This document shows positions 54,414 to 63,793 of a DNA stretch of 64,000 bases, piece by piece. Source of the DNA: Chitinophaga tropicalis (GTDB lineage: Bacteria; Bacteroidota; Bacteroidia; Chitinophagales; Chitinophagaceae); contig NZ_WRXN01000003.1 in assembly GCF_009758205.1 (NCBI RefSeq), forward strand, positions 372,001 to 436,000. Reading direction: 5' to 3'. Every line of letters starts with the position of its first letter. Positions within the stretch are counted from its first letter, which is position 1. Below the pieces are notes generated by a model. That model was not told where the DNA came from and made no database searches. It saw only the letters and a list, made by a program, of their open reading frames with translations. The translations under genes and the position numbers were made by a program.

Positions 54414-55448
54414 ATGAACGCCGGTCTCAATAAAATACTGATCATTTGCCTTTGTATGGCAGGCTTCTTTGCCTGTAAGAAAGAGGGCAGTTTTACACAG
54501 GTGAAAACAGGAACCAAGCCTGCTTTCAGCGCTACGGACTCTGTATTCGCCTTTACGTCTGCCGATGCAGCAAAAACCGCTGTTACCTATTCATGGACAG
54601 CATCGGAAGACTGGGGATACAAGGCCGTGGTTAATTACTCCCTGCAGATAGATGAGAAGGGAAATGGCTTTACCCGGGCTACCGAGGTAAGCATAGGAGC
54701 AGGAACATTAAAGAAGGAATATACGGTTGCCGCCCTGAACCAGATCGTGAATAACATGGGGTTGGCCGCAGGCCGTCAGCATGAGCTGGTGATCCGTGTA
54801 AAGGCTGCTGTAGATACTGTCGGGGATGAGATCTTCTCAGACAGCATATCTCTCACTGTTACTCCTTATTACGTTCCTAAAGTGTACAACTCTGTGTACC
54901 TGCCGGGGGGGTATGAGGGATGGTCGTTCGATGATCCGAGGCTGGGTTCTCTCGCTTCTGTTAACAATGACAAGACCTATGAAGGATATGTTTATTTCCC
55001 TGATGCCAATACTGAGTTTAAGGTCACTACTGCCAAGAGCTGGGATGTGAACTATGGTGATGGCGGAGGTGGTGCGCTTTCCTCCGGTGGCGGCAATATG
55101 AAGGCTGCGGCAGCAGGTTACTACAGGATAACTGCGAACCTGAATACGCTTACCTGGACTATCACAGCTACTACCTGGAGTATTGCAGGAAGCGCCGCCG
55201 GTACTGATAAGGCGATGACCTATAACAGTACCACGGGCGAGTGGAGCGCAACAGTGAGCCTTGCCGCCGGCAGCTTCTATTTCAGGGCTAACAATGCAGA
55301 CGCCATTGCACTGAGTGATGATGATAATAACGGGGTACTGACAGCCGGTAGTGCCGGTACAATCAGCATAACTACTGCGGGTACTTATACCGTTACCATG
55401 AACCTGGGTAATGCAGGTAACTATGTTTATACATTAACAGCATTATAG
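54414..55448 (+). CDS. SusE/SusF-like surface glycan-binding lipoprotein
   Basis: The 344-residue protein has a lipobox (MAGFFACKKE), an N-terminal SusE-like immunoglobulin domain (YSWTASEDWGYKAVVNYSLQ) and two beta-sandwich modules near residues 155-250 and 255-344 with aromatic ligands (VYLPGGYEGWSFDD, AGSFYFRANNADAIAL), as in starch-binding SusE/SusF. The likely role is surface binding of alpha-glucans. Confidence 0.85.
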   Translation: MNAGLNKILIICLCMAGFFACKKEGSFTQVKTGTKPAFSATDSVFAFTSADAAKTAVTYSWTASEDWGYKAVVNYSLQIDEKGNGFTRATEVSIGAGTLKKEYTVAALNQIVNNMGLAAGRQHELVIRVKAAVDTVGDEIFSDSISLTVTPYYVPKVYNSVYLPGGYEGWSFDDPRLGSLASVNNDKTYEGYVYFPDANTEFKVTTAKSWDVNYGDGGGGALSSGGGNMKAAAAGYYRITANLNTLTWTITATTWSIAGSAAGTDKAMTYNSTTGEWSATVSLAAGSFYFRANNADAIALSDDDNNGVLTAGSAGTISITTAGTYTVTMNLGNAGNYVYTLTAL

Positions 55449-55486
55449 GCTGAGGGAATATATATCTAAATCTAAACAAAAGATCA

Positions 55487-57337
55487 ATGAAACAGAGATT
55501 GGCAATTACCCTACTGTTACTTATATCACTGCTGCCTGCCATGGCGCAGGTGCCTGCGCTGGAAAGGGTGGAACCTGCGTTCTGGTGGACGGGTATGCAG
55601 CAACTGTTCCTGCAGCTTATCGTGCATGGTGATAAGATATCAGAACGTGAAGTAGCGCTGGACTATCCGGGTGTGACCCTGTTAAAGGTGAACAAAGCAG
55701 AGAATCCCAATTATCTGTTTCTTGATCTGAACATTTCGGCATCAGCCAGCCCCGGGAAATTTCCCATCCGTTTCCTGCTGAAAGGGAAGAAAGAGATACG
55801 TTTCGAATATGAGCTGAAGCCGCGTAACACGGGTATTAAAGCCCAGGGCGTGAACACCGGAGATCTTGTGTACCTAATTATGCCGGACCGTTTTTCCAAT
55901 GGAGATGTGCGTAATGACCTGATACAGGGCATGCAGGAAACTTCCCTGAACAGGGACTCTATGTACAAGCGTCATGGAGGAGATATACAGGGTATTATCA
56001 ATCACCTGGGTTACCTGCAGGATATGGGCGTAACGGCGCTGTGGATGACCCCGTTGGTTACCAACGATCAGCCGCAGGCTTCCTATCACGGTTATGCGGC
56101 TACGGAGAACTACCGCATTGATCCGCGTTTTGGCAGTAATGAGTTGTATAAGGCGCTGGCAGATAGTCTGCATAAGCGTGGCATGAAGCTGATACAGGAC
56201 CTGGTGCACAATCATATTGGCAGCCAGCACTGGACTATGAAAGACCTTCCTATGAAGAACTGGGTGCATCAGTGGCCGGTCTTCACACGGTCGAGCTTCC
56301 GTGCCCAGCCGTTGTTTGACCCTTACGGATCAGCGGCAGATAAAAAGATCATGAATGATGGCTGGTTTGACAATCATATGCCTGATATGGACCAGTCTAA
56401 TCCATATGTGCGCAATTACTTTACGCAAAGCCACCTGTGGTGGATAGAATATGCAGGAGTAGATGCTTTCCGCCTGGATACCTATCCCTACAATGATACC
56501 GGCTTTATGGCGGAATGGGGAAAAGCCATCAAGGCCGCTTATCCCGGGTTTACCTTCTTCGGGGAAGTATGGGTGAAAGGAGTGCCAGACCAGGTGTTCT
56601 TTACGCAGGGAAGGACTGTAAACCAGCATCTGGATACAGAACTACCCGGTACGACAGATTTTCAATCGCTCTGGGCTATTACTGCCGCCCTGAATGAGAA
56701 GCCGGGATGGGATGAGGGTGCTGTGAAGCTCTATGCCAATTTCGCATCAGACTACCAGTACCAGGACCCTACGCGCAATGTGGTGTTCCTGGACAACCAT
56801 GATCTGAGCCGTTTTTATTCTGTAGTGAATGAGAACAAGCAGAAGTACAAAGCTGCGCTGGCCTGGTTGCTGACTACCCGTGGTATTCCGCAGCTGTACT
56901 ATGGTGCGGAAATTGGGATGAAGAATTTCAGTGCTCCGGATGGATTGGTAAGGGAAGATTTTAAGGGTGGATGGCCTGGCGATAAGCAGGATAAATTCAC
57001 TGCTGCCGGCCGTAATGAAGAAGAGAACGAGTTATTCAATTACATACGCACGCTGGCCCTTTACCGGAAAAGCAACCCGGTGCTGCAGACGGGTAAGATG
57101 ATGCAGTATGTGCCACAGAATAATGTGTATGTATACTTCAGGTATAACGCAGATAAGACCGTTATGATAGTCCTTAACCCGAATGAGCAGGAAGCAGTAA
57201 TAGATCCTGCCCGTTTTACGGAGAGGACGAACGGTTATGCCAACGCACAAGATATTATTACCAATAAGACCTATAGTCTGTCTGACAGCCTGCATATTCC
57301 TGCAGTTACTACACAGGTTATGGAGCTGAATAAATAA
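55487..57337 (+). CDS. GH13 alpha-amylase / neopullulanase-like enzyme (SusA-like)
   Basis: The 616-residue protein has a cleavable signal peptide (LLISLLPAMAQ) rather than a lipobox, so it is probably periplasmic. A cyclomaltodextrinase-type N-terminal beta domain precedes the GH13 barrel. Conserved regions are LVYLIMPDRFSNGD, LIQDLVHNHIG, DAFRLDTYPY (nucleophile Asp near residue 331), FGEVWVKG (acid/base Glu near 358) and FLDNHDLSRF (Asp near 440). It hydrolyses imported maltodextrins to smaller sugars such as maltose. Confidence 0.92.
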   Translation: MKQRLAITLLLLISLLPAMAQVPALERVEPAFWWTGMQQLFLQLIVHGDKISEREVALDYPGVTLLKVNKAENPNYLFLDLNISASASPGKFPIRFLLKGKKEIRFEYELKPRNTGIKAQGVNTGDLVYLIMPDRFSNGDVRNDLIQGMQETSLNRDSMYKRHGGDIQGIINHLGYLQDMGVTALWMTPLVTNDQPQASYHGYAATENYRIDPRFGSNELYKALADSLHKRGMKLIQDLVHNHIGSQHWTMKDLPMKNWVHQWPVFTRSSFRAQPLFDPYGSAADKKIMNDGWFDNHMPDMDQSNPYVRNYFTQSHLWWIEYAGVDAFRLDTYPYNDTGFMAEWGKAIKAAYPGFTFFGEVWVKGVPDQVFFTQGRTVNQHLDTELPGTTDFQSLWAITAALNEKPGWDEGAVKLYANFASDYQYQDPTRNVVFLDNHDLSRFYSVVNENKQKYKAALAWLLTTRGIPQLYYGAEIGMKNFSAPDGLVREDFKGGWPGDKQDKFTAAGRNEEENELFNYIRTLALYRKSNPVLQTGKMMQYVPQNNVYVYFRYNADKTVMIVLNPNEQEAVIDPARFTERTNGYANAQDIITNKTYSLSDSLHIPAVTTQVMELNK

Positions 57338-57349
57338 CAAGCCGCCGAT

Positions 57350-58000
57350 ATGCAAGGAATTGAAGCATGTATTTTTGACCTGGATGGGGTGATCGTAGAT
57401 ACCGCTATTTATCATTACAAAGCCTGGAAACGGCTGGCCAATGAGCTGGGCGCTGACTTTACGGAAACGCAGAATGAAAAGCTGAAGGGTATCAGCCGTG
57501 TACGTTCACTGGAGCTGATCCTGGAATGGGGTGGGATCAGCAAGACTGCTGATGAGCAGGCTGTACTGGCCACCCGTAAAAACGACTGGTATGTTGATAT
57601 GATCAACCGGATGACGCCGGACGAGATCCTTCCCGGCGCCAGAGAGCTGCTGGAATCTATCCGGGCAGCCGGTATTAAGACGGCCCTGGGATCTGCCAGC
57701 AAGAATGCGGCCGTGATACTGGAGAAAGTAGGATTGCTGCCTTTATTTGATGTGCTGGTAGACGGTAATTCCGTCTCTTCTTCAAAACCTGATCCTGAAG
57801 TATTCCTGAAAGGCGCAGCCGCGCTGCATGCTGCTCCGGCAAAATGTATAGTGTTTGAAGATGCCATTGCAGGTATAGAGGCCGCAAAAGCAGGAGGTAT
57901 GAAAGTGGTGGGAGTAGGAGAGCAGGCCGTATTACAGGGAGCTGACCTTGTTGTTGGCAGCCTGGAAGAGATTAACATACAAACATTACAGCAATTATGA
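57350..58000 (+). CDS. pgmB: Beta-phosphoglucomutase
   Basis: The 216-residue HAD protein matches beta-phosphoglucomutase: nucleophile motif FDLDGVIVDTAIYHYKAWK, the cap motif KGISRVRSLELIL, GSASKNAAVILEKVG and VFEDAIAGIEAAKAGG. It converts beta-glucose 1-phosphate to glucose 6-phosphate. The stop overlaps the start of the maltose phosphorylase (ATGA), whose product is exactly its substrate. Confidence 0.94.
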   Translation: MQGIEACIFDLDGVIVDTAIYHYKAWKRLANELGADFTETQNEKLKGISRVRSLELILEWGGISKTADEQAVLATRKNDWYVDMINRMTPDEILPGARELLESIRAAGIKTALGSASKNAAVILEKVGLLPLFDVLVDGNSVSSSKPDPEVFLKGAAALHAAPAKCIVFEDAIAGIEAAKAGGMKVVGVGEQAVLQGADLVVGSLEEINIQTLQQL

Positions 58001-60315
58001 AGCAATATATAAAGACAGATGAGTGGAACATTATCGAGGAAGGATTTGTACCACATTACAATAAGATATCGGAAAGTATTTTCAGCCTGGGTAACGGCCG
58101 TATGGGACAGCGGGCCAATTTTGAAGAGGCTTACTCAGGAGAGACGTTACAGGGAAACTATGTGGCAGGTGTTTACTATCCTGATAAAACCCGTGTAGGC
58201 TGGTGGAAGAACGGTTACCCGGAGTACTTTGCCAAAGTGCTGAATGCCGCCAACTGGATAGGTATTGATATACGTATTGGCGATGAGGTACTGGACCTGC
58301 ATCATGCAAAAGTAAGCAGCTTTAGCCGGGTGCTGAATATGAAAGAGGGATATCTGCAACGTTCTTTTACCGCGACAATGAAGAGCGGGAAAGAGGTGCG
58401 TGTAACTGCTACCCGTTTCTGCAGTATTGCTGATGATGAGGCCTGTGCTATTCGCTACAGTATTACGCCGCTCAACTTTGACAGTGAGGCAGTGATAACG
58501 GGTTATATTGACGGTGATATCAGGAATCAGGATGCCAACTACGATGAGAAGTTCTGGGAGAGTGTTTACAGCCATGCGGAAGGGAACAGCGCTTACCTTG
58601 TACTGCGTACCAGGAAAACGGGATTTGATGTTTGTACGGGGCAGCAGTTGTTTATACTCCAGGACGGACAACCTGTGTCAATACAACCTGTACAACGGGA
58701 GAAGTATGTGGGGGGCAGCGCTGTTGCGGTCCTGTCCCGTAACCAGGAAACTATCATCTTTAAATACGCTGCCAATCTTTCTTCAGAGAATCATGCGCGT
58801 GAAGCGCTGGCCGGTAATTGCCGGCTGGTACTGGAAAGAGCTGCAGCCAAAGGTTTTGAGAGCATGCTGAAGGAACAGGCAGCAGCCTGGGCAAGGAAGT
58901 GGGAGGAGAGCGATATTGTGATTGAGGGAGATGCTGCTGCGCAACAGGCTATCCGGTTTAACATTTTCCAGCTAAACCAGACCTATACGGGAGAAGACGC
59001 ACGTCTGAATATAGGCCCCAAAGGCTTTACCGGTGAGAAGTATGGCGGTTCTACCTATTGGGATACGGAGGCATACTGTTTACCGTTCTACCTGGCTACC
59101 GCCGGGCAGCAGGTGGCGCGTAACCTTCTTGTGTACCGTTATAAACATCTTGAAAAGGCAATTGAGAATGCTGTTAAACTGGGCTTTAGCAATGGTGCAG
59201 CGCTTTACCCGATGGTGACCATCAACGGTGAGGAATGTCATAATGAGTGGGAGATAACCTTTGAAGAGATACACCGTAATGCTGCCATTGCCTTTGCCAT
59301 TTTCAATTATATTCGCTATACCGGAGATGAGGCATATCTTGCTGAATATGGACTGGAAGTGCTGATAGGTATAGCCCGTTTCTGGGCGCAGCGGGTGAAC
59401 TGGAGCCATGCACGTGAGCAGTATGTGATGCTGGGGGTAACGGGTCCCAATGAATATGAGAATAATGTGAATAATAACTGGTATACGAACACTATGGCCG
59501 CCTGGTGTCTGCAATATGCTACAGAGGCGTTGCAGCAGGTGGTGGCCACCAATCCTGAAAGATATGAGGCTATCCTGCAAAAGACGGCCCTGGATGTAAA
59601 GAAGGAAACCGGGCAATGGCAGCATGTTATCAAACACATGTATTACCCCGAGGATGAGCAGCTGGGTATATTCCTGCAGCAGGATGGTTATATGGATAAG
59701 GACCAGACGCTGGTGAAAGACCTGGACCCGGCACAGCGTCCGCTGAATCAAAAATGGAGCTGGGACCGTATACTGCGTTCCTGTTATATTAAACAGGCAG
59801 ATGTGTTGCAGGGGTTGTATTTCCTGGAAGACCGTTATGACCAGGATACTATCCGCAGGAACTTTGATTTCTATGAACCACGTACTGTTCATGAAAGTTC
59901 ATTATCGCCCTGTGTACACGCCATTCTTGCCGCCAGGCTGGGGGATGAGCAGCGGGCATATGAGTTTTACCTGCGGACGTCGCGGCTTGACCTGGATGAT
60001 TACAATAATGATACGGAGGACGGGTTGCATATTACTTCGATGGCAGGTACCTGGATGAGTGTTGTGGAAGGGTTTGCAGGGATGCGTGTGCGTGGAGGGC
60101 AATTGCAGTTCTCTCCTTTCCTGCCGGGCAAATGGCAGTCGTTTGCATTTAACATCCGTTTCAGGGGCAATGTGCTGAAAGTAAAGGCAGGAAAGCATGG
60201 AGTGAACATTGAGAATCATTCCGGCGGAGATATTACGGTGCTTATTTACGGAGAGCCCTGTGAGGTTGCCGCAGGTGCTACAGTGCAGTTAAAACATGGA
60301 AATCTGGTCAATTAA
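57997..60315 (+). CDS. GH65 maltose phosphorylase
   Basis: The 772-residue protein has the GH65 layout: an N-terminal beta-sandwich (IFSLGNGRMGQRANFEE), an (alpha/alpha)6 barrel with YGGSTYWDTEAYCLPFYL, the catalytic acid in VTGPNEYENNVNNNW (Glu near residue 486), and HESSLSPCVHAILA in the phosphate-binding area. It splits maltose with phosphate into glucose and beta-glucose 1-phosphate. Kojibiose or trehalose phosphorylases are alternatives, but the surrounding maltodextrin genes favour maltose. No signal peptide, so it is cytoplasmic. Confidence 0.92.
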   Translation: MKQYIKTDEWNIIEEGFVPHYNKISESIFSLGNGRMGQRANFEEAYSGETLQGNYVAGVYYPDKTRVGWWKNGYPEYFAKVLNAANWIGIDIRIGDEVLDLHHAKVSSFSRVLNMKEGYLQRSFTATMKSGKEVRVTATRFCSIADDEACAIRYSITPLNFDSEAVITGYIDGDIRNQDANYDEKFWESVYSHAEGNSAYLVLRTRKTGFDVCTGQQLFILQDGQPVSIQPVQREKYVGGSAVAVLSRNQETIIFKYAANLSSENHAREALAGNCRLVLERAAAKGFESMLKEQAAAWARKWEESDIVIEGDAAAQQAIRFNIFQLNQTYTGEDARLNIGPKGFTGEKYGGSTYWDTEAYCLPFYLATAGQQVARNLLVYRYKHLEKAIENAVKLGFSNGAALYPMVTINGEECHNEWEITFEEIHRNAAIAFAIFNYIRYTGDEAYLAEYGLEVLIGIARFWAQRVNWSHAREQYVMLGVTGPNEYENNVNNNWYTNTMAAWCLQYATEALQQVVATNPERYEAILQKTALDVKKETGQWQHVIKHMYYPEDEQLGIFLQQDGYMDKDQTLVKDLDPAQRPLNQKWSWDRILRSCYIKQADVLQGLYFLEDRYDQDTIRRNFDFYEPRTVHESSLSPCVHAILAARLGDEQRAYEFYLRTSRLDLDDYNNDTEDGLHITSMAGTWMSVVEGFAGMRVRGGQLQFSPFLPGKWQSFAFNIRFRGNVLKVKAGKHGVNIENHSGGDITVLIYGEPCEVAAGATVQLKHGNLVN

Positions 60316-60327
60316 AATATTTATCCC

Positions 60328-61701
60328 ATGAAAGGAATGGCAAAGCCGCGGTTATCAGTCGCCAGGATCTGGAACATGAGCATGGGCTTTTTTGGTATAC
60401 AATTCGGGTTTGCGTTGCAGAATGGGAATGCTTCCCGTATCCTGCAGACCTATGGTGCGGAGGTGGAACATCTGTCACTCTTCTGGCTGGCGGCCCCGCT
60501 GACGGGTATGATAGTACAGCCTGTTATAGGGCATTACAGTGACCGTACGTGGAACCGGCTGGGCCGCAGGAGGCCTTATTTCCTGTTCGGTGCGCTGGCT
60601 ACTGCGCTGGCGCTGATACTGCTGCCTAATTCATCTATGCTGGCTTACCTGCTTCCGCCTATGCTGATAGGCGCGGGCATGCTTACGCTGATGGATGCTT
60701 CTATCAATGTTGCGATGGAACCTTTCCGTGCGCTGGTGGCAGATAACCTGCCGGATGAGCAGCGCAGCCAGGGTTTTTCAGCACAGACATTCCTGATAGG
60801 AGCAGGGGCGGTGCTGGGCTCTTCGCTGCCTTACCTGCTGGCTACTTATGGTGGTGTATCCAAAACGGCGGCCCCTGGTGTGGTGCCTGACAATGTGATC
60901 TATTCCTTTTATATAGGAGCTGTTGTATTACTGGCTACTATTCTCTGGTCTATTTTTACAAGCAGTGAATATACTCCGGAGGAATTTGAACGCTTCAATC
61001 CTGAGCATACTGAGCAAGCGTCTTCTGCCGGACTGGCAGCTATTGTGAAGGACTTTTCTTCTATGCCTGCCGCCATGAAACAGCTGGGGGTAGTGCAGTT
61101 CTGTTCATGGTTTGCGCTTTTTTCTATGTGGGTGTTCACCACACCTGCAGTGGCGCAGCATATTTATAAGGTATTGCCGGGCGATACCTCTTCTGCTACG
61201 TTTGCTGATGCAGGTAACAGGGTAGGGTTTCTCTTTAGTATTTACAGTGCTGTGTCGGCAATATATGCGCTGATACTGCCTGTTATTGCCAGGAAGACGA
61301 GCCGGAAGGCGGCTCATGCCTTTTCCCTGGCCGCAGGTGGGTTGTCACTTATCTCCATTTATTTTATCCGTACGCCGGAACTGCTGTTCCTGCCGATGAT
61401 AGGGATAGGGCTGGCCTGGGGAAGTATTCTTTCTACGCCGTATGCTATATTGTCCAGCGTGATCCCTTCGCATAAAACAGGTGTATATATGGGGATCTTC
61501 AATTTCTTTATCACTTTTCCGCAGATTGTGAATGGTATTTTTGGCGGGCTGATAGTGAAGCATCTGTTCCATGAAAAAGCTATTTATGCGCTTGTAATGG
61601 GAGGCGGGTTTATGCTGGCGGCTGCAATTGCTGTATTGTATGTGAAGGACAGGGAGAATAAAAAATCGGAAAAGGAGATGCCGGTGTATAGCATGAGCTA
61701 G
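60328..61701 (+). CDS. MFS sugar transporter (GPH/SLC45-like, maltose permease candidate)
   Basis: The 457-residue polytopic protein opens with MSMGFFGIQFGFALQNGNAS and has the MFS loop QPVIGHYSDRTWNRLGRRRP and about twelve helices. This pattern fits the SLC45/GPH-like disaccharide permeases found next to maltose phosphorylases in Bacteroidota. It probably brings maltose from the periplasm to the cytoplasm, linking the periplasmic amylase with the cytoplasmic phosphorylase. It is the last gene of the operon. Confidence 0.87.
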   Translation: MKGMAKPRLSVARIWNMSMGFFGIQFGFALQNGNASRILQTYGAEVEHLSLFWLAAPLTGMIVQPVIGHYSDRTWNRLGRRRPYFLFGALATALALILLPNSSMLAYLLPPMLIGAGMLTLMDASINVAMEPFRALVADNLPDEQRSQGFSAQTFLIGAGAVLGSSLPYLLATYGGVSKTAAPGVVPDNVIYSFYIGAVVLLATILWSIFTSSEYTPEEFERFNPEHTEQASSAGLAAIVKDFSSMPAAMKQLGVVQFCSWFALFSMWVFTTPAVAQHIYKVLPGDTSSATFADAGNRVGFLFSIYSAVSAIYALILPVIARKTSRKAAHAFSLAAGGLSLISIYFIRTPELLFLPMIGIGLAWGSILSTPYAILSSVIPSHKTGVYMGIFNFFITFPQIVNGIFGGLIVKHLFHEKAIYALVMGGGFMLAAAIAVLYVKDRENKKSEKEMPVYSMS

Positions 61702-61713
61702 ATGTATAGTTAT

Positions 61714-61760
61714 AAAAAAGAGAAGCCTTCCGGTATTGTGCCGGAGGGCTTCTCTTTTTA
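61714..61760. terminator. Bidirectional intrinsic terminator
   Basis: Fifteen-base arms at 61719-61733 and 61741-61755 pair with one wobble around a seven-base loop, with A-rich 5' and T-rich 3' flanks. It ends the maltodextrin operon and, on the other strand, hicAB. Confidence 0.88.
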
Positions 61761-61761
61761 T

Positions 61762-62142
61762 TTACCCTACCGGCAGAATAGCATCATCTTCAATATTCAG
61801 ATGCTCACGATGCCTGAGTGTGTAATCAATTGAGAACTTCACAAAATCATTGAGAGAGATCTTCCTGGAAGCGGCGAATATAGCTGCTTCCCTGTGCAGT
61901 GAAGTTGGAATGCGAACATTAAAGCTGCCTTTGTAAGTTTTATCCGGAGCCTTGTTCAATTGTTTGCAGGTTTCGAGATAATCTTCAACAGCTTCTATGA
62001 AAGCTTGTTTTAATTCTTTTACAGATACGCCTTCAAATGTGATGAGATCATTGATGCCCACGAGCCTGCCGTGGAATACATCGTCTGCAGCACTTAAGCG
62101 TACTGTTGCATAATAACCTTTGTATTCAAGAATATCATTCAT
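61762..62142 (-). CDS. hicB: HicB-family antitoxin
   Basis: The 126-residue protein has the HicB RNase-H-like fold (YKGYYATVRLSAADDVFHG, FEGVSVKELKQAFIEAVEDY) and a C-terminal ribbon-helix-helix-type DNA-binding segment (KGSFNVRIPTSLHREAAIFA). It neutralises the adjacent toxin and probably represses the operon. Its start overlaps the toxin gene by eight bases. Confidence 0.85.
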   Translation of the reverse strand: MNDILEYKGYYATVRLSAADDVFHGRLVGINDLITFEGVSVKELKQAFIEAVEDYLETCKQLNKAPDKTYKGSFNVRIPTSLHREAAIFAASRKISLNDFVKFSIDYTLRHREHLNIEDDAILPVG

Positions 62143-62401
62143 CGCTTATAAGTCCTTTACGTTTTAAATGATCGAGTACTTCTTTAATTGCATATTCTTT
62201 CATGACCTTTTTGGGATGAGGCTCGTGTAAGATGATAACATTGTTGTTTTCCTCATTGTAGAATTTTCTGCGGGACCCTCCCGTTTTCCCGTTTTTAGTT
62301 TCCTCATAATTGAAATAGTTCAGAATGGTTAACAATTCGCTCCATTCAAAGTCCCGTGGAATATCCTGGAACCTTGAGAGCAGCTTCTCAATTTTACTCA
62401 T
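62135..62401 (-). CDS. hicA: HicA-like toxin (mRNA interferase)
   Basis: From the start at 62401 the 88-residue protein has the double-stranded-RNA-binding-like HicA fold: FEWSELLTILNYFNYEE, then GKTGGSRRKFYNEE, then LHEPHPKKVMKEYAIKEVLD. The usual catalytic His after the glycine-serine motif is replaced by Arg (GGSRRKF), while a later His pair (HEPHP) is present. Longer in-frame starts extend upstream past the promoter and were rejected. The order toxin then antitoxin is typical of hicAB. Confidence 0.8.
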   Translation of the reverse strand: MSKIEKLLSRFQDIPRDFEWSELLTILNYFNYEETKNGKTGGSRRKFYNEENNNVIILHEPHPKKVMKEYAIKEVLDHLKRKGLISDE

Positions 62402-62490
62402 GACAGGTTGGTTAACATTTAATGGCTGCGATATTAACACATAACCTCTTAATGAGCAAAATATTAATGAGTGCAACTGAATTATAGTTG

Positions 62491-62522
62491 CAAAGTTAGG
62501 GGGGAGGGAAAATTTCACCAAA
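62491..62522 (-). promoter_or_regulatory. Promoter of hicAB
   Basis: On the minus strand TTTG (62519-62522) and TAACTTTG (62491-62498) are spaced by 20 bases, an exact match to the Bacteroidota TTTG / TAnnTTTG pattern. A start near 62484 gives a leader of about 80 bases before hicA. Confidence 0.7.
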
Positions 62523-62680
62523 TTTTTTTTTGGGAATTTTTCACCAGTCTGTTCAATGCATTTAATTCTACACTGTTGTACCGGTAATGATACAATAATG
62601 TTGCTGACCCTGTTTTTTTGAATGGTATTCAGGCATGGCTTATTCTTTGTTCTTTTAACTGTGAACTAAAATATGTGATC

Positions 62681-62875
62681 ATGGAAAAGGAAAATAAAAG
62701 TAAGACCTCATTTCATAAGGAAGATCTGACAGGTAAGGCTGAGCAGTCAGAAGCTGCGATAGAACAGACAGAGCGGGAAAGGGACAATAAGGGCGTAGAG
62801 GAAGTACATCCTGAGCTTACAAAAGAGAAAGAAGGGTTGAAAGAAGCGCCGGAAAGCCTGAAGAATTCAAAATAA
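62681..62875 (+). CDS. Small hydrophilic charged protein
   Basis: From the ATG at 62681 the 64-residue product is almost entirely Glu, Lys, Ser and Gln (for example KAEQSEAAIEQTERERDNKG). It has no hydrophobic core and is probably disordered. It lies 15 bases before an SDR gene and may be co-transcribed. Family unknown. Confidence 0.55.
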   Translation: MEKENKSKTSFHKEDLTGKAEQSEAAIEQTERERDNKGVEEVHPELTKEKEGLKEAPESLKNSK

Positions 62876-62890
62876 ATAAAAGCTGTTATT

Positions 62891-63793
62891 ATGCCGGTTG
62901 TAAATATAGATAACCGTAATAAGTATGCACTGATCACCGGTGCTACCAGTGGCTTTGGCTATGAGCTGGCAAAATTATTTGCGGCAGATAGTTATAGTCT
63001 TGTGCTGGTAGCGAGATCGGAAGATCGTTTGCAGGAGGTGACGAACGAGATCAAGCAGCGGTACAGCGTTGAAGTCACTCCTGTTTCCTGCGATCTTTTT
63101 GACCCGGCTTCTCCCCAGTTAATTTACGATGAAGTAAAGGCGAGGGGAATTATTGTTAACTACCTTGTAAATGATGCAGGCCAGGGGGAATGGGGGAGAT
63201 TTATTGATATAGACCTGAAACGCAGCCTGGATATTATCCAGTTGAACATCTGCTCACTTGTAGCGCTTACCAAGCTCTTTGCAACAGAGATGGCAGCAAG
63301 AGGAGAAGGGCGTATACTGCAGCTGAGCTCCGAGGCGGGTAAGGTGCCGATGCCTTTGTTATCTGTCTATGCTGCCACCAAAGCTTTTGTACTTTCTTTC
63401 AGTACAGCACTTAGTGAAGAATTGAAGGACTGTGGGGTAACAGTTACCGTATTATTGCCAGGAGCAGCAGATACTGATTTCTTCCATAAGGCCAATGCAG
63501 AAAATACTGTTACCTACCGGGAAGAAGAATTGCAAACCCCTGAAGAAGTAGCACGTGATGGCTACGATGCTTTAATGAGCGGTGAGAGCCGGATCATTTC
63601 AGGAGGGAAAACAAAGCAACATGTATATATGGCCAATCTAATGAGTGACAGTGCAAATGCGAAGAACATGAAGAAGAAGATGGAACCCTCAACATCTGAC
63701 GAGGGCCGTTTTTATCCAGAGCATGACGCGTCGAGAAAAGAGCGTGATGCTATTGGCCATGATTCAGGGGATTTAGATGAGAGCGGGCGTTAG
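62891..63793 (+). CDS. Short-chain dehydrogenase/reductase
   Basis: The 300-residue classical SDR has the cofactor motif ALITGATSGFGYELA, the NDAG motif (LVNDAGQGEWG), and the active-site Tyr-x3-Lys in SVYAATKAF. The last 50 residues are a charged tail not usual for the family. It resembles the DltE/YqjQ-like group; substrate unknown. Its stop overlaps the stop of the convergent gene by three bases. Confidence 0.85.
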   Translation: MPVVNIDNRNKYALITGATSGFGYELAKLFAADSYSLVLVARSEDRLQEVTNEIKQRYSVEVTPVSCDLFDPASPQLIYDEVKARGIIVNYLVNDAGQGEWGRFIDIDLKRSLDIIQLNICSLVALTKLFATEMAARGEGRILQLSSEAGKVPMPLLSVYAATKAFVLSFSTALSEELKDCGVTVTVLLPGAADTDFFHKANAENTVTYREEELQTPEEVARDGYDALMSGESRIISGGKTKQHVYMANLMSDSANAKNMKKKMEPSTSDEGRFYPEHDASRKERDAIGHDSGDLDESGR

